This document shows positions 17,005-24,982 of a stretch of DNA of 64,000 nucleotides, piece by piece. The first letter of the stretch is position 1. Every line of letters begins with the position of its first letter. The position numbers and the translations under genes were made by a program. The notes beneath the pieces were generated by a model that saw nothing but the letters and a program-made list of their open reading frames with translations, ran no database searches and was not told where the DNA came from. Source of the DNA: Micromonospora halophytica (GTDB lineage: Bacteria; Actinomycetota; Actinomycetes; Mycobacteriales; Micromonosporaceae); NCBI RefSeq assembly GCF_900090245.1, contig NZ_FMDN01000001.1, positions 222,241-286,240 on the forward strand. The letters run 5' to 3'.

Positions 17005-18077
17005 AGCGTACGGCGATCGAGCTGGCGGACGGCCGCGAGCTGATCTACTTCGACGAGCGGGACGACACGCTCCGCGACCAGCCCGACCGGCGTGAGCTGC
17101 CGCCGCCCCCACCGGCCTCCCAGCTCCGGTACGACCCGCTGACCGACGAGTGGGTGGCGGTCGCCGTGCACCGGCAGACCCGGACGTTCCTGCCGCCGGC
17201 CGACCAGTGCCCGCTCTGCCCCTCCCGGGGCGACCGGCTCAGCGAGATCCCCGCCCCCGACTACGACGTGGCGGTCTTCGAGAACCGTTTCCCGTCGCTG
17301 AGCCAGCGGGTCGCCGAGGAACCGGCGGAGATCACCCCGTTCACCCCGGTCCGGCCGGGTCGGGGCCGCTGCGAGGTGGTCTGCTTCACCGACGACCACC
17401 ACGCCTCCTTCGCCGGGCTGCCGCCGAGTCGGGTCCGCACCGTGCTGGACGCGCTGGCCGACCGGACACTGGCGCTGAGCGAGCTGCCCGGGGTGGAGCA
17501 GGTGTTCTGCTTCGAGAACCGGGGCGTGGAGATCGGCGTGACCCTGCACCACCCGCACGGGCAGATCTACGCGTACCCCTTCCTCACCCCACGCACCCGG
17601 TCACTGCTGGCTGCCGCCCGCCGGCACGCCGAGCACACCGGCGGGGGCAACCTCTACGCCGACGTGCTCGCCGCCGAGCGCGCCGCCGGGGACCGGATCG
17701 TCGCGGCCAACGAGCACTGGACGGCGTACGTCCCGGCGGCCGCCCGCTGGCCGTTCGAGGTGCACGTGGCGCCGCACCGGCCGGTGCCGGACATCCCGGC
17801 GCTCGACGACGCCGAGCGGGACGCCTTCGGCCCGCTCTACCTGGACGTGCTGCGCCGCTTCGACGGGCTCTTCGAGCTGCCCATGCCGTACATCGCCGCC
17901 TGGCACCAGGCACCGGTGCACGTCGACCGGGAGCTGGGGCACCTGCACCTGCAGCTGTTCAGCATCCGGCGGGCCAGGGACAAGCTGAAGTACCTGGCCG
18001 GCTCGGAGTCGGGCATGGGCGTCTTCATCAACGACATCGCGCCCGAGCGGGCGGCGGAACTGCTCCGCGCCGGCTGA
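17001..18077 (+). CDS. galT: Galactose-1-phosphate uridylyltransferase
   Basis: The 358-aa enzyme of the Leloir pathway exchanges UMP between UDP-glucose and galactose 1-phosphate. The nucleophile motif HPHGQ is at residues 184-188 (His186), and CPLCPS near residue 70 provides zinc ligands. GTG 17001 overlaps the stop of the DeoR regulator (GTGA), giving a coupled two-gene operon. No galK or galE follows; the next gene on this strand is beyond an unannotated interval with terminator-like hairpins. Length and motifs are normal. Confidence 0.95.
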   Translation: MKRTAIELADGRELIYFDERDDTLRDQPDRRELPPPPPASQLRYDPLTDEWVAVAVHRQTRTFLPPADQCPLCPSRGDRLSEIPAPDYDVAVFENRFPSLSQRVAEEPAEITPFTPVRPGRGRCEVVCFTDDHHASFAGLPPSRVRTVLDALADRTLALSELPGVEQVFCFENRGVEIGVTLHHPHGQIYAYPFLTPRTRSLLAAARRHAEHTGGGNLYADVLAAERAAGDRIVAANEHWTAYVPAAARWPFEVHVAPHRPVPDIPALDDAERDAFGPLYLDVLRRFDGLFELPMPYIAAWHQAPVHVDRELGHLHLQLFSIRRARDKLKYLAGSESGMGVFINDIAPERAAELLRAG

Positions 18078-18198
18078 CCGGGCCCTCCGGCCGACCCGGT
18101 TCTCCGGCCGACCCGCCGCGCCGACGGGTGCCCGCCCGCCGTCGTCGGCCCCGCGGCGCTCGGGCATCGGTGCCGGGCGGTGGGCCGGGAGACAGGGC

Positions 18199-18226
18199 GC
18201 GGGGGGCCCGGGACAGGGCCCCCCGC
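18199..18226 (+). terminator. GC-rich hairpin downstream of galT
   Basis: GCGGGGGGCCC (18199-18209) pairs perfectly with GGGCCCCCCGC (18216-18226) around a 6-nt loop, 122 bp after the galT stop. No U-run follows, as is common in actinobacteria. It separates galT from the small candidate gene at 18246. Confidence 0.5.
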
Positions 18227-18245
18227 AGGGAAGGGACGGCTGGCT

Positions 18246-18368
18246 GTGCACGACAGCCGGGAAGGTTGGCTGATCGGCACTCGCGCCGCGAGGCGACCGC
18301 GGTCAACCTTCCTGGACGCGACTGGCATCACGTCCACCCCGTTCAACGACCTGGGCCTGCCCCGGTGA
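18246..18368 (+). CDS. Candidate 40-aa small protein of unknown function
   Basis: I do not recognise this product. GTG 18246 follows a purine-rich AGGGAAGGGA ribosome site with 9-nt spacing. About 35 of 41 codons end in G or C, and the stop at 18366 lies inside the left arm of a perfect 12-bp terminator-like hairpin (18360-18390), all as expected for a real small gene. The peptide is basic in its first half (GTRAARRPRS) and ends TGITSTPFNDLGLPR, without cysteine, signal peptide or membrane segment. The interval also has internal inverted repeats (GGAAGGTTG, about 18229, with CAACCTTCC, about 18304; CTCGC-GCC-GCGAG between), so a structured non-coding RNA is the alternative. Confidence 0.35.
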   Translation: MHDSREGWLIGTRAARRPRSTFLDATGITSTPFNDLGLPR

Positions 18369-18390
18369 CGGAGCGCCACCGTCACCGGGG
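18360..18390 (+). terminator. Perfect hairpin overlapping the stop of the 40-aa ORF
   Basis: CCCCGGTGACGG (18360-18371) and CCGTCACCGGGG (18379-18390) pair fully around a 7-nt loop. It ends the transcript of the preceding small ORF or RNA; no U-run. Confidence 0.5.
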
Positions 18391-18567
18391 CGCGCCGGCC
18401 CGGCGTGCGGCGTACGGCGTGGCGCTCGAAGATCATGCTCGATCCGGGATGTCGTGGCATCCACCGCACCGGAGACCACTACATCCAGGATCCTGTGCCC
18501 TCGACCGGGCCCGGGTACGACGGAGCCCGCCGGCGCGGGGCCGGCGGGCTCGATCGGTACGCGGGAA
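18391..18567. other. Rest of galT-icd interval: imperfect palindrome and icd terminator
   Basis: No gene is evident. A 17-bp stem with two mismatches joins 18441-18457 to 18476-18492. A perfect 12-bp GC hairpin (18523-18534 with 18540-18551) lies 17 bp after the icd stop and is the likely icd terminator on the minus strand. Confidence 0.55.
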
Positions 18568-19785
18568 TCAGGCGCCGAGCTTGCGCGCCAGGTTCTCGTC
18601 GAGCGCGTTCATGAACTCGTCGGTGGTCAGCCACGGGGCGTCGCGCGAGATGAGCAGCGCGAGGTCCTTGGTCATCTGGCCGCCCTCGACGGTGTCGATG
18701 ATGACCTGCTCCAGGGTGTTGGCGAACTCGGTGACCGCCGGGGTGCCGTCCAGCTTGCCCCGGTGGGCCAGGCCCCGGGTCCAGGCGTAGATCGAGGCGA
18801 TCGGGTTGGTCGAGGTCTTCTCGCCCTTCTGGTACTGCCGGTAGTGCCGGGTGACGGTGCCGTGCGCCGCCTCGGCCTCGACCGTGCGGCCGTCCGGGGT
18901 CATGAGCACGGAGGTCATCAGGCCGAGCGAGCCGAAGCCCTGCGCGACGGTGTCGGACTGCACGTCACCGTCGTAGTTCTTGCAGGCCCAGACGAAGCCA
19001 CCCTCCCACTTGAGCGCGGCGGCGACCATGTCGTCGATGAGCCGGTGCTCGTAGGTGATGCCGGCGGCCTCGAACTCCGAGGAGAACTCGTTCTCGAACA
19101 CCTCGGCGAAGATGTCCTTGAAGCGGCCGTCGTACGCCTTGAGGATGGTGTTCTTGGTCGACAGGTAGACCGGGTAGCCGCGGTCCAGGCCGTAGCGCAT
19201 GGAGGCCCGGGCGAAGTCCCGGATCGACTCGTCGAAGTTGTACATGCCCATGGCGACGCCGCCGCCGGGGAAGTTGGCGACCTCCATCTCCATCGGGGCG
19301 CCGCCGTCGGCCGGCTGGTAGGTGATGGTCACCGTGCCCGGGCCGGGGACGACGAAGTCGGTGGCCTTGTACTGGTCACCGTGGGCGTGCCGGCCGATGA
19401 TGATCGGCTTGGTCCAGCCGGGGACCAGCCGCGGCACGTTGGACATGATGATCGGCTCACGGAAGACGACGCCGCCGAGGATGTTGCGGATGGTGCCGTT
19501 CGGCGACCGCCACATCTTCTTCAGGCCGAACTCCTCGACCCGGGCCTCGTCCGGGGTGATGGTGGCGCACTTGACGCCCACGCCGTGCTGCTTGATGGCG
19601 TTGGCGGCGTCAACGGTGACCTGGTCGTCGGTCTCGTCGCGGTACTGGATCGACAGGTCGTAGTAGTGCAGGTCGACGTCGAGGTAGGGCAGGATCAGCT
19701 GCTCCCGGATCTGCTTCCAGATGATCCGGGTCATCTCGTCGCCGTCGAGCTCCACGACCGGGTTGTTTACCTTGATCTTCGCCAT
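18568..19785 (-). CDS. icd: NADP-dependent isocitrate dehydrogenase (homodimeric type)
   Basis: The 405-aa enzyme oxidises isocitrate to 2-oxoglutarate in the TCA cycle. It belongs to the eukaryote-like homodimeric subfamily: start [19 protein letters not shown], substrate motif SPNGTIRN near residue 95, and the metal-binding YDGDVQSD segment. A GGAGCGCC ribosome site precedes ATG 19785. A 16-bp palindrome 36 bp upstream may be an operator. It is convergent with the galT-side small ORF and divergent from the MBL gene. Confidence 0.97.
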   Translation of the reverse strand: MAKIKVNNPVVELDGDEMTRIIWKQIREQLILPYLDVDLHYYDLSIQYRDETDDQVTVDAANAIKQHGVGVKCATITPDEARVEEFGLKKMWRSPNGTIRNILGGVVFREPIIMSNVPRLVPGWTKPIIIGRHAHGDQYKATDFVVPGPGTVTITYQPADGGAPMEMEVANFPGGGVAMGMYNFDESIRDFARASMRYGLDRGYPVYLSTKNTILKAYDGRFKDIFAEVFENEFSSEFEAAGITYEHRLIDDMVAAALKWEGGFVWACKNYDGDVQSDTVAQGFGSLGLMTSVLMTPDGRTVEAEAAHGTVTRHYRQYQKGEKTSTNPIASIYAWTRGLAHRGKLDGTPAVTEFANTLEQVIIDTVEGGQMTKDLALLISRDAPWLTTDEFMNALDENLARKLGA

Positions 19786-19820
19786 CGGCCGGCGCTCCTC
19801 TCGGGGGACACGTGCTCAAG

Positions 19821-19836
19821 CAGTACGAGCGTACTG
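19821..19836. promoter_or_regulatory. Palindrome in the icd/MBL divergent promoter region
   Basis: CAGTACGAGCGTACTG has perfect 7-bp arms around AG. It lies 36-51 bp upstream of the icd start and 85 bp upstream of the MBL start, a position suited to regulator binding. The regulator is not identifiable here. Confidence 0.45.
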
Positions 19837-19920
19837 GAAACGGGCCGGCACCCCCCAGCCGGCCTCGGCAGGTGGGACAACCGGGAGGCCGGCGCGGGAG
19901 ATCACTGGCATCATCGGCCG

Positions 19921-20769
19921 ATGCCATTGAGCCGCACCCTCGGGTCTATCACGGTCACCGCCCTCACCGACGGCGAGGGGGCTTTCTTCGAGCCCCGCAG
20001 CGTGGCGTTCCCGGACGCCAGCGCCGCACACTGGCGCGAGGCGGACCGGCGCGACCCCGGGGCGGTCACCGCCGACGGGCGGTGGTGGCTGCCGTTCCGC
20101 AGTTTCGCGCTGCGCGCCGGGGACGGGCCGGTCACCCTGGTCGACGCCGGCATCGGCCCGGCCGACTCCCCCGCGGCGAGCTGGGCGCCGGCGCCCGGCC
20201 GGCTGCCGGACGAGCTGGCCGCCGCCGGCATCGACCCGACCGACGTCCGTACCGTGATCCTCACCCACCTGCACAGCGACCACATCGGCTGGGCGGTGAC
20301 CGGCACCCCGGGGCGGCCGTGGTTCCCGAACGCCGACTACCTGGTGCAGCGGGCGGAGCTGGACGCGATGGAGTCGATCAACCCGGGGCTGCCGGCCGGT
20401 CTGGTCGCGCCGTTGCGCGCCGCCGGCCGACTCCGGGTGATCGACGGCGACACCGACCTCACCCCGGGGGTACGCGTGCTGAGCACGCCCGGGCACACCC
20501 CCGGCCACCAGTCCGTGCTGGTCGACACCGGCGACGAGCGCCTGCTGCTCACCGGCGACCTGCTGGTGCACATGGTGCAACTGGTCGCCCCCGACCTGGC
20601 GTACGCCCACGAGCAGGACCCGCCCACGGCTCGCACCTCCCGCACCACCCTCCTGCGCGCCCTGGCCCCCGGCGGCCGCACCCTCCTCGCCACCCCCCAC
20701 CTGTCCGCCCCCTTCACTCCACTCCAACCTCCCTCCTCCCTGACCTCCCTCTCCCCGCCGGTTGGTTGA
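19921..20769 (+). CDS. MBL-fold metallo-hydrolase
   Basis: The 282-aa protein has the metal-binding HLHSDH motif near residue 116, a downstream GHTPGH motif and the metal-bridging Asp in LTGDLLVH, so it is a di-metal hydrolase of the lactonase/glyoxalase-II-like type. Substrate unknown. ATG 19921 begins the natural N-terminus; the longer frame upstream is an icd shadow. The last 25 codons are Pro/Ser/Leu-rich and encoded by a C/T-rich tract, and the stop codon TGA 20767 is supplied by the palindromic repeat at 20764, so the C-terminus may have been changed when that element arrived. Confidence 0.9.
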   Translation: MPLSRTLGSITVTALTDGEGAFFEPRSVAFPDASAAHWREADRRDPGAVTADGRWWLPFRSFALRAGDGPVTLVDAGIGPADSPAASWAPAPGRLPDELAAAGIDPTDVRTVILTHLHSDHIGWAVTGTPGRPWFPNADYLVQRAELDAMESINPGLPAGLVAPLRAAGRLRVIDGDTDLTPGVRVLSTPGHTPGHQSVLVDTGDERLLLTGDLLVHMVQLVAPDLAYAHEQDPPTARTSRTTLLRALAPGGRTLLATPHLSAPFTPLQPPSSLTSLSPPVG

Positions 20770-20825
20770 TCATGAAGTTATCGCTGCGACACGCCCCCGG
20801 CCTGGCTGACGACAACTTCACCGAG
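20764..20825. repeat. Palindromic repeat element, copy at the end of the MBL gene
   Basis: GGTTGATCATGAAGTTATCG opens the element. TGAAGTT (20773-20779) pairs with AACTTCA (20814-20820) and the adjacent bases extend the match. The core GAAGTTAT and GACACGCC are shared with the reverse complement of the copy at 60751. A C/T-rich tract (20690-20760) lies on the left and a G-rich tract (20824-20890) on the right. The right terminal repeat is degenerate. Confidence 0.6.
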
Positions 20826-20880
20826 GCGGGACCCGGGGGAGGTGGGGGGAGGCCGGGGGGGATGTTGAGTGGAAATGTGG

Positions 20881-20915
20881 GAGGGGGCACGCCGCGTGTG
20901 TCGGCGTGCCCCCTC
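20881..20915 (-). terminator. mdh terminator hairpin
   Basis: GAGGGGGCACGCC (20881-20893) pairs with GGCGTGCCCCCTC (20903-20915), 18 bp downstream of the mdh stop on the minus strand. It may also stop transcripts from the convergent MBL gene. Confidence 0.65.
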
Positions 20916-20932
20916 CGGGTGGTGCTTGTGGA

Positions 20933-21883
20933 TCACATGTTGGCGACGTCGGCCTGCTTGGCGCGGACGGCCTCGGCGGCCTCCTTCAGGCTGGCCAGCT
21001 CGTCGGCGTCCAGGTCGGTCTCGACGACCTTCTTGACGCCCTCGGCGCCGATCTCGGCCTCGACGCCCAGGTAGACGCCGTTGATGCCGTACTCGCCGTC
21101 GACCCAGGCGCAGACCGGCATGACCTCGCCGGAGTCCTCCGCGACGGCCTTGGCCATCCGGGCGGCGGCGGCCGACGGGGCGTAGTACGCCGAGCCGGTC
21201 TTCAGCAGCGCGACGACCTCCGCGCCACCGTTGCGGGTCTTGACGACCAGCTCCTCGATCTGCTCGGCCGGCATCGCGTCACGCAGCGGCTTGCCGTTGA
21301 CGGTGCTCTTCGACGGGACCGGGACCATGGTGTCGCCGTGCGAGCCGAGGGTCAGCGTCTTCACGGACTTCACCGGCACCTGGAGGGCCTCGGCGACGAA
21401 GTTGGTGAACCGGGCGGTGTCGAGCATGCCGGCCTGGCCGAGCACCCGGTTCTTCGGGAACTGGGTGGCGAGCTGGGCCAGCGCGGTCATCTCGTCCAGC
21501 GGGTTGGAGACCACGATGACCACGGCGTTCGGGGCGTACTTGGCGACGTTCTCGGAGACCTGACGGACGATCTTGGCGTTCGTCTCCAGCAGGTCCATCC
21601 GGCTCATGCCCGGCTTGCGGGGCAGGCCGGCGGTGATGACGACGACGTCCGAGCCCTCGATGGCCTCGTAGCCCTCGCCGTTCGGACCGGTGGTGACACC
21701 GACGACCTTGGTCTCGAAGCCCTCGATCGCGCGCGACTGGTTGAGGTCCAGCGCGAGACCCGCCGGCTTGCCCTCCACGATGTCGGTGATCACGACGGTG
21801 TCGAAGACGTCGTACTCGGCCAGGCGCTGTGCGGTGGTGGAGCCGTAGAAGCCGGCCCCGACGACAGTGACCTTCTTACCCAT
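20933..21883 (-). CDS. mdh: Malate dehydrogenase (LDH-like type)
   Basis: The 316-aa enzyme interconverts malate and oxaloacetate in the TCA cycle. The NAD-binding GAGFYGST motif is at residues 9-16; substrate-binding Arg and catalytic residues follow in RKPGMSRMDLL and LGSHGDTMV (catalytic His). Sequence style is that of the LDH-like MDH group rather than the classic actinobacterial MDH. ATG 21883 has a GGGAG ribosome site. An inverted repeat upstream (21898-21929) may be an operator. Confidence 0.95.
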   Translation of the reverse strand: MGKKVTVVGAGFYGSTTAQRLAEYDVFDTVVITDIVEGKPAGLALDLNQSRAIEGFETKVVGVTTGPNGEGYEAIEGSDVVVITAGLPRKPGMSRMDLLETNAKIVRQVSENVAKYAPNAVVIVVSNPLDEMTALAQLATQFPKNRVLGQAGMLDTARFTNFVAEALQVPVKSVKTLTLGSHGDTMVPVPSKSTVNGKPLRDAMPAEQIEELVVKTRNGGAEVVALLKTGSAYYAPSAAAARMAKAVAEDSGEVMPVCAWVDGEYGINGVYLGVEAEIGAEGVKKVVETDLDADELASLKEAAEAVRAKQADVANM

Positions 21884-21897
21884 GGTCGTCCCACTCC

Positions 21898-21929
21898 CTG
21901 ATACCAGTCGGTTTTCCGGACCGTATCAG
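21898..21929. promoter_or_regulatory. Inverted repeat in the mdh promoter region
   Basis: CTGATAC (21898-21904) and GTATCAG (21923-21929) are perfect inverted repeats separated by 18 bp, just upstream of the mdh ribosome site. The AT content is higher than in the surroundings. It may be a regulator site overlapping the promoter. Confidence 0.4.
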
Positions 21930-22020
21930 CCATCCTGGCACCGATCGGGCCAGGGGCGACGGCCAACCGCCGGATGGGGCGAACGTCACCACCGGCCCGT
22001 TTCCGGGTCGGCCGCGACGG

Positions 22021-22881
22021 TCAGCCGCGCTCGGCCCGCTCGACCACGTTGGTCAGCAGCATCGCGCGGGTCATCGGCCCGACCCCGCCGGGCATCGGGA
22101 CCAGCCGGCCGGCGACCTCGGCGACCTCCGGGTCCACGTCGCCGGTGTAGCGGCCCTTGCCGTCGGCCCCGATGACCCGGGTGATGCCGACGTCCACCAC
22201 GGTCGCGCCCGGCGTGACCATGTCGGCGGTGAGCAGCCCGGGCACGCCGGCCGCGACGATCACGATGTCGGCGGCACGGGTGTGCGAGGCGAGGTCGAGG
22301 GTGCCGGTGTGGCAGAGGGTCACGGTGGCGTTCTCGCTGCGCCGGGTGAGCAGCAGGCCGAGCGGCCGGCCGACGGTGTTGCCGCGCCCGACCACCGCCA
22401 CCTTGGCGCCGCGCAGCGCCACGTCGTGCCGGCGGAGCAGCTCGACGATGCCGCGCGGGGTGCAGGGCAGCGGACCGTCGTAGCCGAGGACGAGGCGGCC
22501 GAGGTTGACCGGGTGCAGGCCGTCGGCGTCCTTGTCCGGGTCGATCATCTCCAGCGCGCGTTGGGTGTCCAGGTGGGCCGGGAGCGGGAGCTGGACGATG
22601 TAGCCGTGGCAGGCCGGGTCGGCGTTCAGCTCGGCGAGGACCGCGTCGACCTGCCCCTGGGTGGCGTCGGCGGGCAGCTCACGGCGGATGGAGGCGATGC
22701 CGACCTCCGCGCAGTCCCGGTGCTTGCCGTTGACGTACGCCTGGGAGCCCGGATCCGCGCCGACCAGGACGGTGCCCAGGCCAGGGGTGATGCCGCGCTC
22801 CGCGAGTGCCTTAACCCGCGTCCGCAGTTCGTCCTTGATCTCCGCTGCGGTCGCCTTGCCGTCCAGGATGGTCGCCGTCAC
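22021..22881 (-). CDS. folD: Bifunctional methylenetetrahydrofolate dehydrogenase/cyclohydrolase
   Basis: The 286-aa enzyme makes 10-formyl-THF for purine and formyl-Met synthesis. Signatures are YVNGKHRDC (catalytic Lys), QLPLPAHLD, and the NADP-binding [11 protein letters not shown] segment, followed by VDVGI and [14 protein letters not shown] at the end. GTG 22881 is the natural start. It is monocistronic here, but the purine genes purN-purH lie 8 kb away. Length is typical. Confidence 0.96.
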   Translation of the reverse strand: MTATILDGKATAAEIKDELRTRVKALAERGITPGLGTVLVGADPGSQAYVNGKHRDCAEVGIASIRRELPADATQGQVDAVLAELNADPACHGYIVQLPLPAHLDTQRALEMIDPDKDADGLHPVNLGRLVLGYDGPLPCTPRGIVELLRRHDVALRGAKVAVVGRGNTVGRPLGLLLTRRSENATVTLCHTGTLDLASHTRAADIVIVAAGVPGLLTADMVTPGATVVDVGITRVIGADGKGRYTGDVDPEVAEVAGRLVPMPGGVGPMTRAMLLTNVVERAERG

Positions 22882-23298
22882 GCCCTGATCGTCTCATGTC
22901 GGACGACCGCCGCACCGGCGACAGCCGACCGTGACTATCTGCTACGTGCCGATCGTCACTGACAGTGACTCTCCATGGGCCACACCACACCCCGGGACGG
23001 ACGGGCGGCCAGGAGGAGCGCCAGACCGGACATCCGACCGACAACCGCCCAGGCCCCTCCAGGAAGACCCGGACCCACCGCGAACGGACCAGAATTCGCC
23101 GCCCCTGAGCTGCCCCGACGCACACTTCCGATAACACGCTCCGGCACCGTCGGCAAAGACGGGGTGGGTGATCCGTTATCCCTTCGCAGCCCTCTCGTTG
23201 TCGACGGCGGCCGACCCGACCTACCGTTGCCGATTGTTGCGCAGCGTCACCCAGCGCCGGGCCCGACTGCGCAGCGTGAGTAGAGATGAGGAGACTTC
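22882..23298. promoter_or_regulatory. folD-oppA1 divergent intergenic region with promoter and repeats
   Basis: No gene is supported here. A 15-bp palindrome GTCACTGACAGTGAC sits at 22955-22969. GATAAC (23130-23135) and GTTATC (23175-23180) form a spaced inverted repeat, and the octamer CCGTTATC (23173-23180) recurs upstream of opp operon 2. A plausible promoter for operon 1 is TTGTCG (23198-23203), 18 bp, TACCGT (23222-23227), giving a leader of about 65 nt that contains two copies of TGCGCAGCGT. Confidence 0.5.
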
Positions 23299-24903
23299 AT
23301 GCGTGTTCGTAGGCTGGCTGCCTGGACCGCCCTCCCGCTCGCGGTGACCCTGGGCCTGACGGCCTGCGGCTCGGGCGGCGGCAGCGGATCCGGCGAGAGC
23401 GACCCCAACGCGGCCGTGCGGATCGAGATCGCCGAGCCACAGCACCTGGTGCCCACCAATACCAACGAGACCAGCGGCTCGCAGGTGCTCAGCGCCCTGT
23501 TCAGCCCGCTGGTCGACTACGACGAGGCCAACAAGCCGTACGAGGTGGCGGCCGAGTCGGTGACGTCGTCCGACAACAAGGTCTGGACCGTCAGGCTCAA
23601 GGACGGCTACACCTTCCACAACGGCGAGAAGGTCACCGCCGACAGCTACCTCGACGCCTGGAACTACGGCGCGTACGCCCCGAACGGTCAGAACTCCAGC
23701 TACTTCTTCGAGAAGATCGCCGGGTACGACGACCTCCAGGGCGAGAAGCCGGCGGCGAAGACGCTCTCCGGCCTGAAGAAGGTCGACGACCTGACCTTCA
23801 CCGTGACGCTGGCCGAGCCGTACAGCGAGTTCAGGACGATGCTCGGCTACACGGCCTTCTACCCGCTGCCGAAGGCGGCCTTCTCCGCCCCGGGCGTGCT
23901 CGCCGAGGGCTACGAGCAGGCGCCGATCGGCCAGGGCCCGTTCCGGATGAAGGGCACCTGGCAGCACGACGCCAAGGTCGAGGTCTCCCGGTACGACGCC
24001 TTCCCCGGCGAGAAGCCGAAGGTGGGCGGCGTCGAGTTCCGGATCTACCAGCAGCCGACCGCCGCGTACGCGGACGTGCTCTCGGACAACCTCGACGTGA
24101 TCAAGACGATCCCGACCGAGAACCTGTCGACCGCCGCCACCGACCTCGGTGACCGGTTCCAGCAGAGCCCCGCCTCGTCGCTCCAGGTGCTGGCGTTCCC
24201 GACGTTCCAGAAGGAATTCAGCAACCCCGAGGTCCGCAAGGCGATCTCGATGGCGATCGACCGGGACGAGATCACCAAGTCGATCTTCAAGGACTCGCAG
24301 CAGCCGGCCCGCTCCTTCGTCTCGCCGGTCGTGGCGGGCTACCGGGAGAACACCATCGGCGCGGCCGGCGAGTTCGACCCGGCCAGGGCCAAGGCGATGT
24401 ACGAGGCCGCGGGCGGTCCGAAGAAGATCGAGCTGTCCTACAACGGTGACGGCGGCCACAAGGACTGGATCGACGCGACCTGCAACCAGCTCAAAGCCAA
24501 CCTGGGCGTGGAGTGCGTCGGCAACGCCGAGCCGAAGTTCGCGGACCTGCTGACCAAGCTGAAGGCCAAGGATTCGGTCGGCCTGTTCCGGATGGGCTGG
24601 GTCATGGACTACCCGTCCATGGAGAACTACCTCGGCCCGCTGTACAGCAGCAACGGCTCCTCGAACTACTACGGCTACTCGAACCCGGAGTTCGACCGGC
24701 TGCTGGCCGAGGGCGCCGCGGCGTCGACCGAGGACGAGGCGATCCAGAAGTACCAGGCGGCGGAGGACGTCCTGGCCCAGGACCTGCCGGTGATCCCGCT
24801 GCGGTACGGCCAGAACAACTTCGGCCACTCGACCAAGGTCAAGAACGTCGAGATGGACCTCTTCGACCGGATCGACCTGCTGAAGATCGAAGCCGTCAAG
24901 TAA
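23299..24903 (+). CDS. Oligopeptide ABC transporter substrate-binding lipoprotein (operon 1)
   Basis: The 534-aa protein is a family 5 (OppA/DppA) solute-binding protein that delivers peptides to the permeases encoded downstream. The signal peptide ends in lipobox LTAC with acylated Cys23, so it is anchored on the outside of the membrane. Family features include the PKVGGVEFRIYQQPTAAY region and FRMGWVMDYPSMENYL near residue 435. ATG 23299 has a GAGGAG ribosome site. A hairpin separates it from the permease genes, which would allow higher expression of the binding protein. A paralogue is encoded at 49031-50671. Confidence 0.95.
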   Translation: MRVRRLAAWTALPLAVTLGLTACGSGGGSGSGESDPNAAVRIEIAEPQHLVPTNTNETSGSQVLSALFSPLVDYDEANKPYEVAAESVTSSDNKVWTVRLKDGYTFHNGEKVTADSYLDAWNYGAYAPNGQNSSYFFEKIAGYDDLQGEKPAAKTLSGLKKVDDLTFTVTLAEPYSEFRTMLGYTAFYPLPKAAFSAPGVLAEGYEQAPIGQGPFRMKGTWQHDAKVEVSRYDAFPGEKPKVGGVEFRIYQQPTAAYADVLSDNLDVIKTIPTENLSTAATDLGDRFQQSPASSLQVLAFPTFQKEFSNPEVRKAISMAIDRDEITKSIFKDSQQPARSFVSPVVAGYRENTIGAAGEFDPARAKAMYEAAGGPKKIELSYNGDGGHKDWIDATCNQLKANLGVECVGNAEPKFADLLTKLKAKDSVGLFRMGWVMDYPSMENYLGPLYSSNGSSNYYGYSNPEFDRLLAEGAAASTEDEAIQKYQAAEDVLAQDLPVIPLRYGQNNFGHSTKVKNVEMDLFDRIDLLKIEAVK

Positions 24904-24913
24904 CGACGTGGGA

Positions 24914-24945
24914 CGGGTCGGGTCACCGCGAGGTGGCCCGACCCG
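24914..24945 (+). terminator. Intercistronic hairpin between SBP and permease genes, operon 1
   Basis: CGGGTCGGGTCACC (24914-24927) pairs with GGTGGCCCGACCCG (24932-24945) with one mismatch and a 4-nt loop. It lies 11 bp after the SBP stop. Operon 2 has a hairpin at the same junction. It is probably an attenuating or mRNA-stabilising structure rather than a full terminator. Confidence 0.55.
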
Positions 24946-24982
24946 CCACACGCTTCGCCCCTTTTCAGAGAGACTGCACAGT

